A stretch of DNA of 64,000 nt from Bolinopsis microptera (lineage: Eukaryota; Ctenophora; Tentaculata; Lobata; Bolinopsidae). Under the pieces are notes generated by a model. The model did no database searches. It worked only from the letters and a program-made list of their open reading frames with translations, and was not told where the DNA came from. The stretch's first letter is position 1. Every line of letters starts with the position of its first letter. A program made the translations under genes and the position numbers. This document shows positions 10,935 to 24,700 of this stretch, in pieces. The DNA lies in the NCBI RefSeq assembly GCF_026151205.1, contig NC_087078.1, forward strand, positions 11,418,175 to 11,482,174, read 5' to 3'.

Positions 10935-13456
10935 TAAGTTGTGATCTTATTAGGTTCATTGTTAATGATATTACTACTGAATTTTTGAGAGGCGAATATT
11001 TCTCTTATTTTCGAATATTTTAGTCTTTCAGTCCTTAGCGCGAATACTTCTTCTTTTTAGTCTATTGCACTTGAGAAAGTGATATAGACTAATATATAGT
11101 GATAATGCCTACCAGGCCAAGGGTTGACAGTTCGGGTTTACTAGACAGACTTCTTTGTGTCTTCTTTGTTTTTAGTCGAGCTTTTCATTTAGAATTAAGT
11201 CCTTCATATTATGGAGCCAGGGTGTGGACTGGCAACACCTGATTAAAGCACTTCCATCCCATTAAATAATATGATAGTATGATATTTAGATTTTTGATCA
11301 ATTGACAGCTTGGCATTTAACTAATGTTCCTTGTCTCCATAATCTTGGCATGACATGAGGGTACCATTACCTTTGACATTCCTTAAATTGCAACTATAAG
11401 ATACCTGAATTTTACTTGAATAAATTTGTTTAAAGGATAATATTAACAATTTTTATGCCACCGAATTAGATTATTATCTTTATCAGACATCGCGACTTTT
11501 TTATAGACATAAAGTTTCAATACTAATTGATTTAAAAAATGTTATGATAATTAAATCACGAGCAGAAAGAATCACTCCATCGATAATATGATATTGATAG
11601 GGAAACTCTCATCTGAGTAGCCGTCTCCTACACATTTCTCTCTTCAATTAATGTCATCGAAATTCTTAAATGACAACGTAGATACGATGCTTCGCCTGTT
11701 AAAAGATTCTTTTCACAATGCTTCACTCATTTTGTGGTAACGAGTGAAAGTTTCTTCATTTTTCTTCTTTTGCGCTCGAACACATGCCTTTCGTACGATG
11801 ATCTAGGACCCTTAGTTTTTATCAAACTGCCCTGATAGCCCCTACAAATACAGTCACTGATTATCACCAAGTTTTCTTATCTTCCCGATTTTATTGCGCT
11901 TCAAACCTTAAATTTATTGCAGTCGCTCTCCACGTGGTAACAAGGTCATTTTCCCCGGTATGAGTTGTTGTTCGATAATTCTGACTGTAAAGTTAACCAT
12001 GCTCAAAGGCTATCGTGATCACACCGTCTGGTGAAAACTGCACTTCCCAGTTCCTCCGTCTTCATTTTTCACACAATAAATGCGAACTGATATCGTGATA
12101 TGTTTTAATTCTTTATACCGATTGAGTGATTGTTGAAGACTGTTATGTCTGCTATAGATATTGAAGCTGAATATCAGGTTGTGAAACATTGCTAATATGT
12201 TGACCGTAATATCCTACTATCAAAGCTATCTAAATTGTTGATGTTCTTTCCTGAAATTTGTCGATTTCTTGAAACTAAATTTTATTGCACTTCACCAAAT
12301 TCTAATTAAAGTATTGCGTTCTTAGATCTTAGTCTTTTTTTATTGTCCAGTATAAATTTTGTAAATCACTTTAGATCATAACGTAGTATTAATAATTGAT
12401 TGCTCAACAATGACCTGCTACTGTTTTAAAGGTTGGCCTTGACTAGACGTTACGTGATGCACTTTATGATTAAACAGTTTCCAATGAAATAGTTTCTATT
12501 TAAACAGTTTCGTGATTATCAAATATTAAAATTGTTGTCAACCTACGAGCACATCCCTTTTTTCACCTCTCTCTTCACCTAACGTTATTTATGAATATAA
12601 AGCAACTTCTGTGGAATTTTTAAAGGGTTATTTCAATCACAACCCTTAATATAATACGGTGACTGCAGTAGGTGAGACTTCTATTTTTAAAACAGTTGTA
12701 ACATTTGATAGGCACACAATGTGTAATGTAGCAGCTGTCAACTTGACTGATACTGCAGAATTTGATTAGCTGACAAGTTCGCGCATGATGTTTTGATAAG
12801 TTAAGCGTCCCCATCCCATATTGTCTCTCGGTATAAGTCTTGGACTCTTGGGCGTAGGATCTTAGGTACGCTTTTCATTTTACAATTTTTACCGTTAACC
12901 AAGAATCAAGGGATATTTCAAGCTTTTGTCATATGCCTTTCTACTGAAATTGGCATGATATTTGTAAATTGAATAAGTAAATATTTTCTGATAATTTAGC
13001 ACTTCCCGATCTAAATTCCTAACTGCACATAGCGACCAAGTTTGGAATCATGCAAGGTTGATGGACATCATGATAAGACGCTAGCAAACAAATACAATGC
13101 TTGAATATAATATTGTTCATACAGTTTGAGCAAGGAATAAAACCTAAATACGTCATATCTGGTTTGGTAGTGTTTGGGTTTAGACACCTGCAGCCCTAAT
13201 TGAATTTGAAGCCTACCTTAACCATGCCATTTGTATGTATTTAATCAATTACTGCGGACAAAAATCGATTGTCACGTCATTGTTTGAACTACTCGTATAT
13301 TCCCGAACTGTCAAATTTGTCATTCTTAAAAGTTCTGGTTGGCCTTTGATATTTTGATAGTTGGCATCCCACTAAACGATAATGAAGCGAAAGCTGATTA
13401 TCTTCCATGATCCGATCAAAAATCACTCCCTAAACTTTTTCAGCTCGGTTCCTTTA

Positions 13457-13813
13457 CAGTAAAACCTCTCTGTATACTGTGCTTTTCTATACCGGGTACC
13501 TCGATATACTGGGCCTCTTCCTTTCCCAAAAACTTTTGGCGAATAAGTTTGTTTCGTGCAAGAAATGTACATTATCATAGCACATATTGCATTTGATGGT
13601 GATTCGATTACATATCTGATATCGTGCTGTATTAGTGTATTCCATCACGATATCGACACAATACTTGCATATAGGTATAAGGTCCCTAATGGGGTATTTG
13701 AAAAGCATGACAAGTTATTTGAGAGGCTTCAGATACCGGAAGACCGGATCATGTGAACCTCTCTATGCAGGGTTCTTTCATTTCCCGAGAGGCCTGGTAT
13801 AGAGATTCCACTG
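13457..13813. mobile_element. Pogo/Tigger-like MITE (357 bp) flanked by TA
   Basis: The left end CAGTAAAACCTCTCTGTATA and the reverse complement of the right end (CAGTGGAATCTCTATACC) form terminal inverted repeats. The element is flanked by TA on both sides (13455-13456 and 13814-13815), the target of Tc1/mariner-pogo elements. CAGTxxAAxCTCTxTATA ends are characteristic of Tigger/Jerky-type elements. The internal open frame is not a transposase. A longer relative is at 37281-38016. Confidence 0.75.
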
Positions 13814-13970
13814 TATAAGTTTATTGTTTATAAGCTTCAGTAACTTATTCTCTCGTTGAACCCTCTTACCGACCGGAAAATTATCAACTTCGTATACGCT
13901 GATAAAGTTTCAACACGGTCTGAAGTATCATGTTTTGGAGCTAGTATTCCTTTATTGCTATCTTAACCGC

Positions 13971-14089
13971 CCTCTTCATAGTCATATACTTTATCGGTTG
14001 TTTTCTGCCTGTACGGGGCAAGCGACCTCTTCATAGTCATATACTTTATCGGTTGCTTTCTGCCTGTACGGGGCAAGCGACCTCTTCAT
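13971..14089 (+). repeat. 55-bp tandem duplication plus partial third unit
   Basis: Units 13971-14025 and 14026-14080 differ at one position (GGTTGTTTT versus GGTTGCTTT). A partial copy CCTCTTCAT follows at 14081. Confidence 0.92.
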
Positions 14090-15213
14090 TGAACATTATC
14101 ATTAAAGATATCGTTTTTGCTGAGGTAATACGATTCACTCCGACATTGGCCTGTTTGTATTTATAGTTCCTTAGAAAGTATCCCAACTATCTGCTCGTAT
14201 CCCAGTAATTTCACGCGATAGCGACCCCTTGTCACATGTCAGATAGATACGATAAGTTTAATCAGTGCTACTCTGTAATGTGTAAGCTGTCTGATTCTAT
14301 CGCAACTTGAAATAGAGTTAGTAGTTTTGCTCTCGCAATATCTTGACGGTTTAGAGAAATTCAATAAAACTCATTCGAAATGATTATAGGTTGCATATAA
14401 ATAGTGGGCGATCGAGTTGCTCGGATCTCTTAACAATCATGCCGCAAAATCAGCTATTTTGATTCATTATCATGTGATTCGTGAAACCTGTCGAACCTGA
14501 CTGACTATTAATTAGGTGCGACCTTTATAATTATAAAAATTCCATACATTTCATAATTTCTGAATTGCATACCTAACTTATATATATAAATTCCCTAAAT
14601 TTCACAATTTACAACTTAAATCCTTAACGTGTTACTACAAGTTTGACGAGGGCTTTGAATAGCGGCATCCAATTTATTCAGCAAGGTTAACAAATAGTAA
14701 TGTATGACTATTCAAGTATAACGTATGCGTTCTTATGCATGATTAATGTACTAATGTAGTTTGAGCAAGGGCTTTGATAAAATTTAAAATTAGGACTATG
14801 TGATTTTGTTATAGTTAGCTTCAAGATTCAGAATATTGTCTTCGAATGAAATTCTGTTCTTCATTTGCATTGTATTTACATTCTGTTTCTCGCCGGTCGT
14901 TCTAGAATAATTCAACCAGAATGGCTGATTAGGAGCCCATTAATAATCGCTTGTCCGTCGTGGTCGTTCAAAGGTAGCTTTCAAGTATATGTAACCAAAT
15001 TAACACCCTGGCGTATTAATGGTTGCTGGTACTGTACTTTGTCATAAAGAGCCCGAAAATAATTTATTCATTCTGTTATGGCGTTATGCTTTTATATTCA
15101 TAAATCTTTATTAGATGTCGATGCCGCCTGAGCCCCTCTTAAGAAAATAAATTGAATTTATTACTGCCGGTGTATACTCATTCTATAATCTATAATTTCT
15201 CTCGGCCCGGCTT

Positions 15214-15219
15214 TATAAA
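15214..15219 (+). promoter_or_regulatory. TATA box candidate of module B
   Basis: TATAAA lies about 140 bp upstream of the module B ATG in CGGCTTTATAAACTAC. The aligned place in copy 2 (about 17641-17650) reads CTTAATAAAC, so the TATA core is lost there. Position and motif suit a core promoter; no transcription evidence is available. Confidence 0.4.
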
Positions 15220-15356
15220 CTACATTAATTAGTAATCTGTGTTTGCACTGATCGTTACTGTATGACAGGTATTCTCAGGGAATGACAGCAAGTTAACCGC
15301 ATCAGAGTTACAGTGTAGTTCCGGTGGAGTCTTGTTTCTCGATGAGCTAGGTTCGG

Positions 15357-16009
15357 ATGAAAGGCTCTAAGTATGTTTACACTAACATCTCACCTCGAGA
15401 CTCGGCCAGTCGGAAGAAATGTTTGCTGCTGTCCTGTGGACTGGGAATACTGCTGCTGGGTGTGGTAGGGGTTGTGATTTATATTGTGGTTGTGAAGGGG
15501 GGCTCCTCAGATTTATCCATAACACACTCCGAGAATGATGGTAGAAAGTACCGTGCCATTGAACTCTCAACGAAACTCAGAATAGCACTTGTCTCAGATA
15601 CCACCACCTCCGTTTCAGCCGCTGCTGTGAACGTTGGTGTTGGTTATTTCGGGGACAGCTTCGGGTTCCCCAACGGGATTGCTCACTTTTTAGAGCATCT
15701 TCTTTTCATGGGAACGGAAAAGTACCCAGGACAGAACTATGCAGATGAAGTAATGTCAGGGGCGGGAGGGTTTGTCTCAGCGTACACTGACAGCGAAGTA
15801 ACGAACTATTGGCTCTTTGTTTCCTACAACCTGAAGGTGGCTCTGGATGTTTTAGTTCAGTTCTTTGTAGCCCCCCTCATGACAGCTGACTCCATTGACC
15901 GGGAGTTGAGTGCAGTTGAGAGCGAGTATAAGAAGGGGCTGACTAGTGATGTTTGGAGCACCCATCAGCTCATGAGGTCTACAAGTTTCAACCTCTCCGA
16001 ATTCAACGG
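15357..16009 (+). CDS. Module B: membrane-anchored M16 metallopeptidase N-terminal module, single exon
   Basis: The exon encodes 217 residues. A short basic cytosolic N-terminus (MKGSKYVYTN...SRKK) precedes one hydrophobic helix (about residues 22-46, LLLSCGLGILLLGVVGVVIY), so it is predicted to be a type II membrane protein with an extracellular protease. The M16 domain begins at about residue 64 (KYRAIELSTKLRIALVSD). HFLEH is at 110-114, GTEKYPGQN follows, and RELSAVESE supplies the distal zinc glutamate at about 190. The donor GTGAGT at 16010 is phase 2 and overlaps an in-frame TGA, so without splicing the product would stop at residue 218, halfway through the first M16 domain. Unlike module A, this region has no introns. 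No dedicated downstream exons were found nearby. Confidence 0.85.
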
Positions 16010-16344
16010 GTGAGTTTTAAGAATTTTACACTTTTTGGATATGCAATATTCAGTATTTTGATTATAGTTATAAAAGTTAGTGAATGTTGAAAGTTTTCAG
16101 GGTTATTCGAGCAGACTGTTGTTGTACCTCAGTATTGATGTTGCACCGGTAGAGGCCAGTTGGTCTCATCCGTTAACTTTTGATGCGGCAAATAATTTGA
16201 AGGTTAAACATAATAATTGTTATGATTGTGGCATAACTAATTCTCTGAATTAAGTGTCTTGCTACGTTTCAAGGAGTTTGGCTAGATGGCAAAAATTGCT
16301 GAACTTTGGCTTTCATTCAAGACCATGTCTATCGCCAATCAAAG

Positions 16345-16921
16345 GAGGTCAATACTGAGAAGAAAAGACAAACTCAACGACTCACTAGTAGTATCATGTG
16401 CTCCTGTACAACTTGCGCTGCTGGGCCGTACCTCAGCATGTTCTAGGTCTGTAGATGTTGTTCAAGGAAGCACCTCAAGCGCATCCTACACATCTATTGG
16501 CCTAGCTCAATATCTAATAAGGCCCTCTACGCTCGTACCCAGACCCGGCCCCTTTCCGAGAGAGTGGGAAAAAGGGACGGGGGGACAATGCTAGGTCAGT
16601 TCTACGCAGTGACAACGACACGCCTGCCTACCAGTCTCTGTTATTGCTACACTAGGATGTCAAACACTAAAGGGACGAGTGGGTAGACACAGGACTAATT
16701 TGTATGATATTATTGTAAAAAAGGACCTATTTAAGAGACAAATTTATTTGAAAAATGAAGATGATTTTACCAACTTAGTGAACTTAGCAAGAGATAGAGT
16801 AGGATGGAGGAGTTTATTTACTTTGAGACATATTGAACGAATGAGTCTTCGTAAGCGTAAATAGGCCAGCACTTTGCTGAGCCTCTTTAGGTGCTCTTTT
16901 GTTTATAGATGTTATTATATA
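16345..16921 (+). mobile_element. 5'-truncated non-LTR retrotransposon (LINE), 3' end of ORF2
   Basis: With a few frameshifts and stops, the block reads as the C-terminal part of a LINE reverse-transcriptase ORF: VLLYNLRCWAV, then HLKRILHIYWPSSISNKALY, then ARTQTRPLSERV, then ARSVLRSDNDTPAYQSL, then KGRVGRHRTNLYD and finally LARDRVGWRSLF. Stop at 16862-16864. These match the usual order after the RT domain (LLYGxExW, RRILxIxWxxxISNxxLY, GRPRTNLLD, LARDRxGWRxLF). The 3' UTR has a hairpin-like GCACTTTGCTGAGCCTCTTT stretch and a TTATATATATT tail. It lies exactly between the two copies of the segmental duplication. Confidence 0.82.
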
Positions 16922-18780
16922 TATTAATTAGGTGCGACCTTTATAATTATAAAAATTCCATACATTTCATAATTTCTGAATTGCATACCTAACTTATATA
17001 TATATAAATTCCCTAAATTTCACAATTTACAACTTAAATCCTTAACGTGTTACTACAAGTTTGACGAGGGCTTTGAATAACGGCAATCGGCATCCAATTT
17101 ATTCAGCAAGGTTAACAAATAGTAATGTACGACTGTTCAATGCAAGTATAACGTATGCGTTCTTATGCATGATTAATCTACTAATATAGTTTGAGCAAGG
17201 GCTTTGATAAAATTTAAAATTAGGACTATGTGATTTTGTTATAGTTAGCTTCAAGATTCAGAATATTGTCTTCGAATGAAATTCTGTTCTTCATTTGCAT
17301 TGTATTTACATTCTGTTTCTCGCCGGTCGTTCTAGAATAATTCACCCAGAATAGCTGATTAGGAGCCCATTAATAATCGCTTGTCCGTCGTGGCCGTTCA
17401 AAGGTAGCTTTCAAGTATATGTAACTAAATTAACACCCTGGCGTATTAATGGTTGCTGGTACTGTACTTTGTCATAAAGAGCCCGAAAATAATTTATTCA
17501 TTCTGTTATGGCGTTATGCTTTTATATTCATAAATCTTTATTAGATGTCGATGCCGCCTGAGCCCCTCTTAAGAAACTAACTTGAATTTATTACTGCCGG
17601 TGTATACTCATTCTATAATCTATAATTTCTCTCGGCCCGACTTAATAAACTACATTAATTAGTAATCTGTGTTTGATCGTTACTGTATGACAGGTATTCT
17701 CAGGGAATGACAGCAAGTTAACCGCATCAGAGTTACAGTGTAGTTCCGGTGGAGTCTTGTTTCTCGATGAGCTAGGTTCGGATGAAAGGCTCTAAGTATG
17801 TTTACACTAACATCTCACCTCGAGACTCGGCCAGTCGGAAGAAATGTTTGCTGCTGTCCTGTGGACTGGGGATACTGCTGCTGGGTTTGGTAGGGGTTGT
17901 GATTTATATTGTGGTTGTGAAGGGGGGCTCCTCAGATTTATCCATAACACACTCCGAGAATGATGGTAGAAAGTACCGTGCCATTGAACTCTCAACGAAA
18001 CTCAGAATAGCACTTGTCTCAGATACCACCACCTCCGTTTCAGCCGCTGCTGTGAACGTTGGTGTTGGTTATTTTGGGGACAGCTTCGGGTTCCCCAACG
18101 GGATTGCTCACTTTTTAGAGCATCTTCTTTTCATGGGAACGGAAAAGTACCCAGGACAGAACTATGCAGATGAAGTAATGTCAGGGGCGGGAGGGTTTGT
18201 CTCAGCGTACACTGACAGCGAAGTAACGAACTATTGGCTCTTTGTTTCCTACAACCTGAAGGTGGCTCTGGATGTTTTAGTTCAGTTCTTTGTAGCTCCC
18301 CTCATGACAGCTGACTCCATTGTCCGGGAGTTGAGTGCAGTTGAGAGCGAGTATAAGAAGGGGCTGACTAGTGATGTTTGGAGCACCCATCAGCTCATGA
18401 GGTCTACAAGTTTCAACCTCTCCGAATTCAACGGGTGAGTTTTAAGAATTTTACACTTTTTGGATATGCAATATTCAGTATTTTGATTATAGTTATAAAA
18501 GTTAGAGAATGTTGAAAGTTTTCAGGGTTATTCGAGCAGACTGTTGTTGTACCTCAGTATTGATGTTGCACCGGTAGAGGCCAGTTGGTCTCCAACCGGT
18601 TAACTTTTGATGCGGCAAATAATTTTGAAGGGGTTGAACATAATAATCTGTTATAATTCTGTGGCATAACTAATTCTCTAATTAGGGTGTCTGCTAACCC
18701 TTTCATGGCAGTTTCGGCTAGATTGGCAAAAATTGCTGAACTTTGTGTTTCATCAAAGCCATGTCTATCGCCAATCAAAG
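16922..18780 (+). repeat. Segmental tandem duplication, copy 2 (contains module C)
   Basis: Second copy of the block at 14506-16344, offset by about 2.42 kb. It lacks the LINE at its 3' edge and continues into unrelated sequence at GTGAGGTGATG (18781). Small indels against copy 1 lie mostly in non-coding parts. Confidence 0.93.
17782..18434 (+). CDS. Module C: near-identical duplicate of module B
   Basis: Encodes 217 residues that differ from module B at two positions: V36L in the membrane helix and D181V in the DSIxREL segment beside the distal zinc-ligand helix. About three further differences are silent. The transmembrane helix, HFLEH (110-114) and the glutamate near 190 are intact. The donor GTGAGT at 18435 is phase 2, as in B. 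The intact frame and high identity show a young copy. The upstream TATA-like motif of B is altered here, so expression may differ. No downstream exons of its own were found. Confidence 0.85.
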
Positions 18781-21700
18781 GTGAGGTGATGAATTCTCGG
18801 TTTAGAAAAACCGAAATGTAGTTGTAATCATCACTTTATGTTATGTTTTTGTGCTAAAATTTGCGGAGATTAGATCGCGTGGTAGTGTCAGTGTGTCACC
18901 TAACAAATTAAAACTAGAATATTTTAAACAATTACAGACACTCTGCAGTCGATCAATAAAAATTTAATAAACGGATTATTCGATCTTTGTTCAGTAAAGA
19001 TGAAAACGAATGACTAGATCTGAAATAGAGATTAAATGTTGCAAAACAAGAGTGTAATTTTCAGTTCTAACAGAGTATAATAACCAATGTAATTAGCTGT
19101 TAATGTTAAACCATCTTGGTTTGTATATATTATATTATATGTACTAACATTCGCCGCGAAAATTTGAGCCGATTTTCTGTGATCTACTATAAATCACTGT
19201 TCATCCTACAGCAATTGCAGCAGTTCCAAGGGAAATGAATGAAAGCGTTGGGTAATTGGGTATGCTCATGAAATTATTCATGCTTAATTTCAGAGGAATT
19301 ATATGATTGGAAGATTGGAGAAATCCAATGCAACAATCAGTATCATAGGATAAGACAAGTTATTTAAACAAGTTATTGACGAGATGCTGCATGAGTCCTG
19401 CAAGCGTAGCGGTGAAGATATGATGGAATAATTACCACTAATCAAAACTGCAGGTTACATTGTTAACATTACCAAGCCATCATTTTGCTTCTAATTGCCC
19501 GTTTACTCGTTGTTTCCTTTTGCCCGGCGTGTTAATATCATCTCTCCTCTTTTCGGTTTGCAATCCTGGAAACTTTATCTTACGAGCCATACACTATCTC
19601 TCTCCATCACTTGGGTGTTTATCGGAAAGTAAACTGAAGGAAACGACGGATTATCTGTTATAAATGATCCCTATGTTCGTTTAAAAGACGTTTACCCTGT
19701 CAGCGTCATTCTTCTTCATGACAGAGGAATAGTAATAGAGCTTGTAAGGTTTTCTAGCGTTTGCTACGTGCACAGTTCTTCTTGGAATCCTGGATATTGG
19801 TTTAATGTTCCCTTGGGAATAGCTTCGCCCCATCGTCTATATTGCTTTATAAGAAATCTTTTGTCTATTGAGTGACAGTATTATAATTGAGCGAGTAAAC
19901 ATCTGCTTGGTCAATCTTAATAATGATAAGTCGAGTGACATTACTACTGACAACTGACAATGATTGATCCTGATAAATTGCTTTCTTTTACCGATTTCTG
20001 ACGTTTACTACAGTCTACACTCTACAAGTACGTGTTATTATGAAAATCCAGTCTGACGACTTAAATAATGTGTAATAACGACACTACGTCTACATCACCT
20101 AATCTTCATTCGAAAAATATTTGCCGGAATATCAAATATTCACAGCTGATCAATTAATCATCAAAGAACACATATTGACGCAGCACGTAATAAAGCGTGA
20201 GCTATAATATCCCGCTCCACCGGCACATAACAATGGGACGGTCCAGTCACTCATTCAGTGCTGGACACTTCATTATGTGCGAGCTCCTTTCTTCTCAGCT
20301 TCCTACAAATAACCTGCACTGTCAAGTGTACAATGTGCTAGGTGCTCTGATATCATTACTTCTGTTATGAGGAAATTATTCACTGCTACTGTATGTACCT
20401 GGTAAGAAATCTTACCAAATTCTAACTGTCTGTACCATCAGTTTTAGATTTCTGTAGAATTTCTCGAAGATTTCTATTATTATTCAGTGCTACTGTACCA
20501 TCAGTTTTAGATTTCAGTAGGATTTCTCTTAGATTTCTAGTTAGACGATGAAGCCTTTTAGTAAGTTTACTGGGTTTTTATAGTTCACTGATTAGATTAA
20601 GTCTAATCTGATCTGTATTGTGACGTTGAACTACCACAATGCTGATGGTTGCTACTTGACTCATGTATATGTAATGGGTTTTCAGAGTAAGTCTAGACTA
20701 ACTGTAAAATGTTGATTTGTCAGGAATTTTGTGATCTCCTTGATTATCGGTTATATTATGTCGACTGTCGCTGTTGTCGGGTATAAAACATGTGGCGAGT
20801 GTGTTTTGCTTGAGGTCGACTCTTGATGACAGAGTTCGTTCCCACCTCATGACATGAAGTGGATGCCTTCTCTTTATGACCAATATTATACTCCCCGATA
20901 TAAATCAATAATAATATAATCAGTAATCACTCCTTTCATTTCCGGGATTATTGCAATTAAGCACTGTTTCACACACTGTACAGTGATATTGGTGCAACAC
21001 TCCTGCGTTCTCACGCCGTTTATGTTTCTTATCGAAGCTCTGAACTGTTGACGCTGTAAACTACAAAACATCCCGTCGCCTTGGTAACTTGGATACAATT
21101 CTCGATTTGTTGTTATTTTTATATACTTGTCGGCACGGCTATGGTCGAAACTAACTCTGATAAGTGAGCATTATAACTCGCTTCTTGACTTCTCCTTATC
21201 TAATCTTCTCTTCCCCTTATCATCTGTCTGAAGCTACTTGTAGTCGTTTATTTTTATGATACGGAGAGAAGCTGCATTATAATTTATATAAATCGTGCGA
21301 CTAACGGTGATAACGTGGTGACAAATTGTACGGAATTCTAAAAATGTTATATTGTTAGAAAGGGCTGATGAATTTGGCTGTGTCCATAATTCATCTGTCA
21401 TCTTTTGTCATACTGTTCCGTTCAAATATCATATATTAGCGAAAGTGATATAGGAACTAATAGGAAACAGCGAATTATATTTTTCAAAAAATATCAGTCT
21501 GATTGGATTTATAAGTCAGTGCATATTAAAATAATACATGAGATGGATTTTCTTGAGGTTTCATTTGCACAACTGAGACCTCAAGTTTGCTCCTTTCAAC
21601 CGCATTTATCAATTAATCATTGAACATATTATTTTCGCTACCTTACTCCATGGCTTTTTCTTTTAATTCATTTGATATCCATGAAAATGTTCAATTAAAC

Positions 21701-24700
21701 TGTAGAATCAAAACAACAATCAAATAATTTTCCATGGACATTTCAATGGAAAAAGAATTTGATTTTCATTAAGATTGCACAATGGCCATGTGAACGATCC
21801 GCATACGAATCGATGCTGTTTGTGTTACAATAATCGCAGTGCTGTCAGTAGATGATTTATAGTTTAGGTCACTGTTTTGCTTTGAGCTCTTCACTTCTTC
21901 CGCTTATTACCTGCGTTGCAGCCACTTAATTTGCCCTTCCAATTCTAAGGAAACCGCTATGCTATATTATATTGATATTATCCGTTTTCGGCTGATTTCA
22001 GATCGGCAAGATAAACAATAAACATACTATATATACTATACGTGTAGTTCCCAGGAATTGATAAGTGCTATCTGCTTGACTGGGAACTGGAATCCCTTCA
22101 CTTACTTAGAAAGTTATAAACCGTCTGTAAGTTGTTATGACCGCCTGAGAAGTCTGTTATATCTTCATAATATGTTACTGTTTAGGATGCCTGAATAATA
22201 TAAATCCCTATAAAATCTTAGTGTTTTATCACCACGTACTGATTACCTTATCACCTGAACAGATTTTACGAAAATAACTATTTTAAAACAGTTTTTTTAG
22301 AAACATTCTTATATTATTAGGTGATAATTATATTATTATTACTTTATTAGGTGATAATTGGTTTGCATAGTTTTATGCGAAATTTTCGGAACGTAAACAA
22401 ACCTTTTTGTAACTTTATTTTCGCAAGTTGCTTGTTTCGCAGCTCAGACATACCTTAAATTTGTTTTATTAATCAACAAAATATCGATATAATATGAAGG
22501 TCGAAAAAGATCATAATTGATGTTCCTACAGATGTTGATTCTGCTTGGGAGGTGAGACATATTGTTGACATGTGACAATGATTCTATGGTTTGATTGGTC
22601 AATAGTAAAGAAAAATTGCTGCATCATGTATAAAAAATATGCCTCACCTTCCACCGGAATCGACATCTTTTCACTGTCCTTTTAATTAATCAAAGCCAAT
22701 TAATTAAATGAATAGTCCAGTCTCCGCTGAATGCAGCACGAGTGAATGGATGTACACACAAAATATTACATGGTTACTATGATTAACTTTTACTCAAATT
22801 AAATTGTACATTGTACAACGTACGTGTTTATCAATCACCACATTTTGCTACCAATGATATGATTATGTAATATTGATGATATTGTTATAAGTTTATTATC
22901 ATATGTCATAATCACTCCAATAGACAACATAGCATCAAATCTGCATACGCATATGATTTAATTGTAAAGCTAGTTGCCATTTTTCGTCTTGCTTCACACA
23001 CAGATTTCAACTATCCCCGCAATTTCATGGCCTCATCAAAATACGTACCTGAGCGTAACTTTTATACTGCTATAGCAAATAGCAATATTAGTATAATATA
23101 TAAATACCAGAAATACAGCATATTATGCAGGTTGGTAATATGTTTTATTATTAAAGCTAATAAAAATAAACACATTACCAGATATACCTGAGTAGCTGGG
23201 TCTGTTTGTGGTTAGATGCTATTTTAGGCGCGGATAATTCTATCCGTTACCTTGTTATGCCTGCCTGTAAGCTGCATTATAATAACTGTGTGTTAATTTA
23301 GTCCACTTGTCTTGAAACTTTGGTATTTTGTCTGCAGAAAAATATTTGACTTCTTCCGAGTTGACACGGAGTCATGCATTTTTTTGAGTTACTGTCCTCC
23401 GTTTCCTTTGCTTGAACATTTTTGTAGGTTTTTTTACCGCTTGCTTTTTACAGTTTTGTTTATTTGTTAAATTTTTGCAGGTCTGTTTAGTGTTTGATTT
23501 TTAACAGTTTTGTTTATTGTGAATTCTTTAGCAGTTTTGTTAATTTTCATGTTTCGACGGAAAATCTCTTAATAACCTCACTCTATTCAACAACTATCTC
23601 GCACTAAGCACAGCCTGCTCATTCCCCATTGCAACCCCTGAGTGTTCAATTTAATCACTATATCCTTACCATCTTATTATGGCGAAATAGTACCATCATC
23701 ACCCTTCATACACATCACCGGGCTTGAGAAGTACTACTTTTTAATATCATGCAAGGTGGGATGCTGCAGAGCACCAGTGCGGGCTAGGTTGAGCTCACTT
23801 CTTTTACTATCTTCCGTTGTTATCATGGCACCCATACGCTATCTCCTCTCCGTACGTGTACAATTATAACTTATAAGTGTTGTCGGTTGTTAGGGGAGCA
23901 GTGGGGTATTTTGCCATTTTTTTATTCAAGGAAAATTGTGAGAAAAGTGAAAACCGTTTTTGGCTTGTACTGAATGAGTATTGACTGACGAAAGAGTTAT
24001 TTCCCTTTATCAAGCCTTTGAACACCCAACTGAACATAATTTATTATTACTGTAGAAACGGTTAAAAGTTGTCCGGTATTGATAAAATTGATTTTTAAGT
24101 GTGTTTTGATTGGATGAATTTATCGAAAATGTCTAAAATTTTAATAATAGTGGGCCTCACAGCATTTTTACTCGAAACACTAGGAACTCTGGAAATTATA
24201 AAATAGATATATTTTTAGTGCAAAAACGGTTAAAAGTGGGAAAAGTGGTCCGGTAATGATTGGATGGATTTTTAAGTTTATTTTGATTGGCTGAATTTAC
24301 CAACAAATTTCTAAATAACCGCCAATTTTAATCGGTGCATTGTAGTCAGTCTGAGCTTCAAGGTTTAGTCACATTCTTTCATGATTCACTCTAGCCTTTC
24401 TTGTAGTTAATTGGTTAATTACTCACTATGCACATCCAACTTTAACTTATAGTTTATTAGATTACCTCGATAATACTTTGCCACTTATTATTCACCCCTA
24501 AAATTGATTCTGAATGACTAATATAAAGATGCCCCCCCTCCTCCACTAGGTTGTTGCAGTCCACTCAAACACGGTATTTAGTCGCTTCAAACGTGTCAAC
24601 CTAAAGTAAAAAGACGCTGGCATCCTGCGGTATTGACTCACTTCCACCTAGGGTGTAGAACTTTGGCCTGATTACAATGTTGTTTTCACGACCTTGCTTG

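Larger units (their letters stand above)
5758..14505. other. Gene-poor stretch after module A
   Basis: I found no M16 exon and no other protein similarity in these 8.7 kb. The open frames are short, without family resemblance or convincing splice sites. It holds an AT-rich background plus the small repeats listed separately (10041-10120, 10871-10934, 13457-13813, 13971-14089). It could hold promoters or 3' ends that cannot be recognised from sequence alone. Confidence 0.5.
14506..16344 (+). repeat. Segmental tandem duplication, copy 1 (contains module B)
   Basis: The region starting TATTAATTAGGTGCGACC is repeated from 16922. The match covers about 850 bp upstream of the ATG, the whole B/C exon and about 335 bp after the donor, ending at the GCCAATCAAAG at 16344 and 18780. 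Upstream and coding parts are nearly identical; the intronic tail shows several small indels. This implies a recent duplication that carried the presumptive promoter with the exon. Confidence 0.93.
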
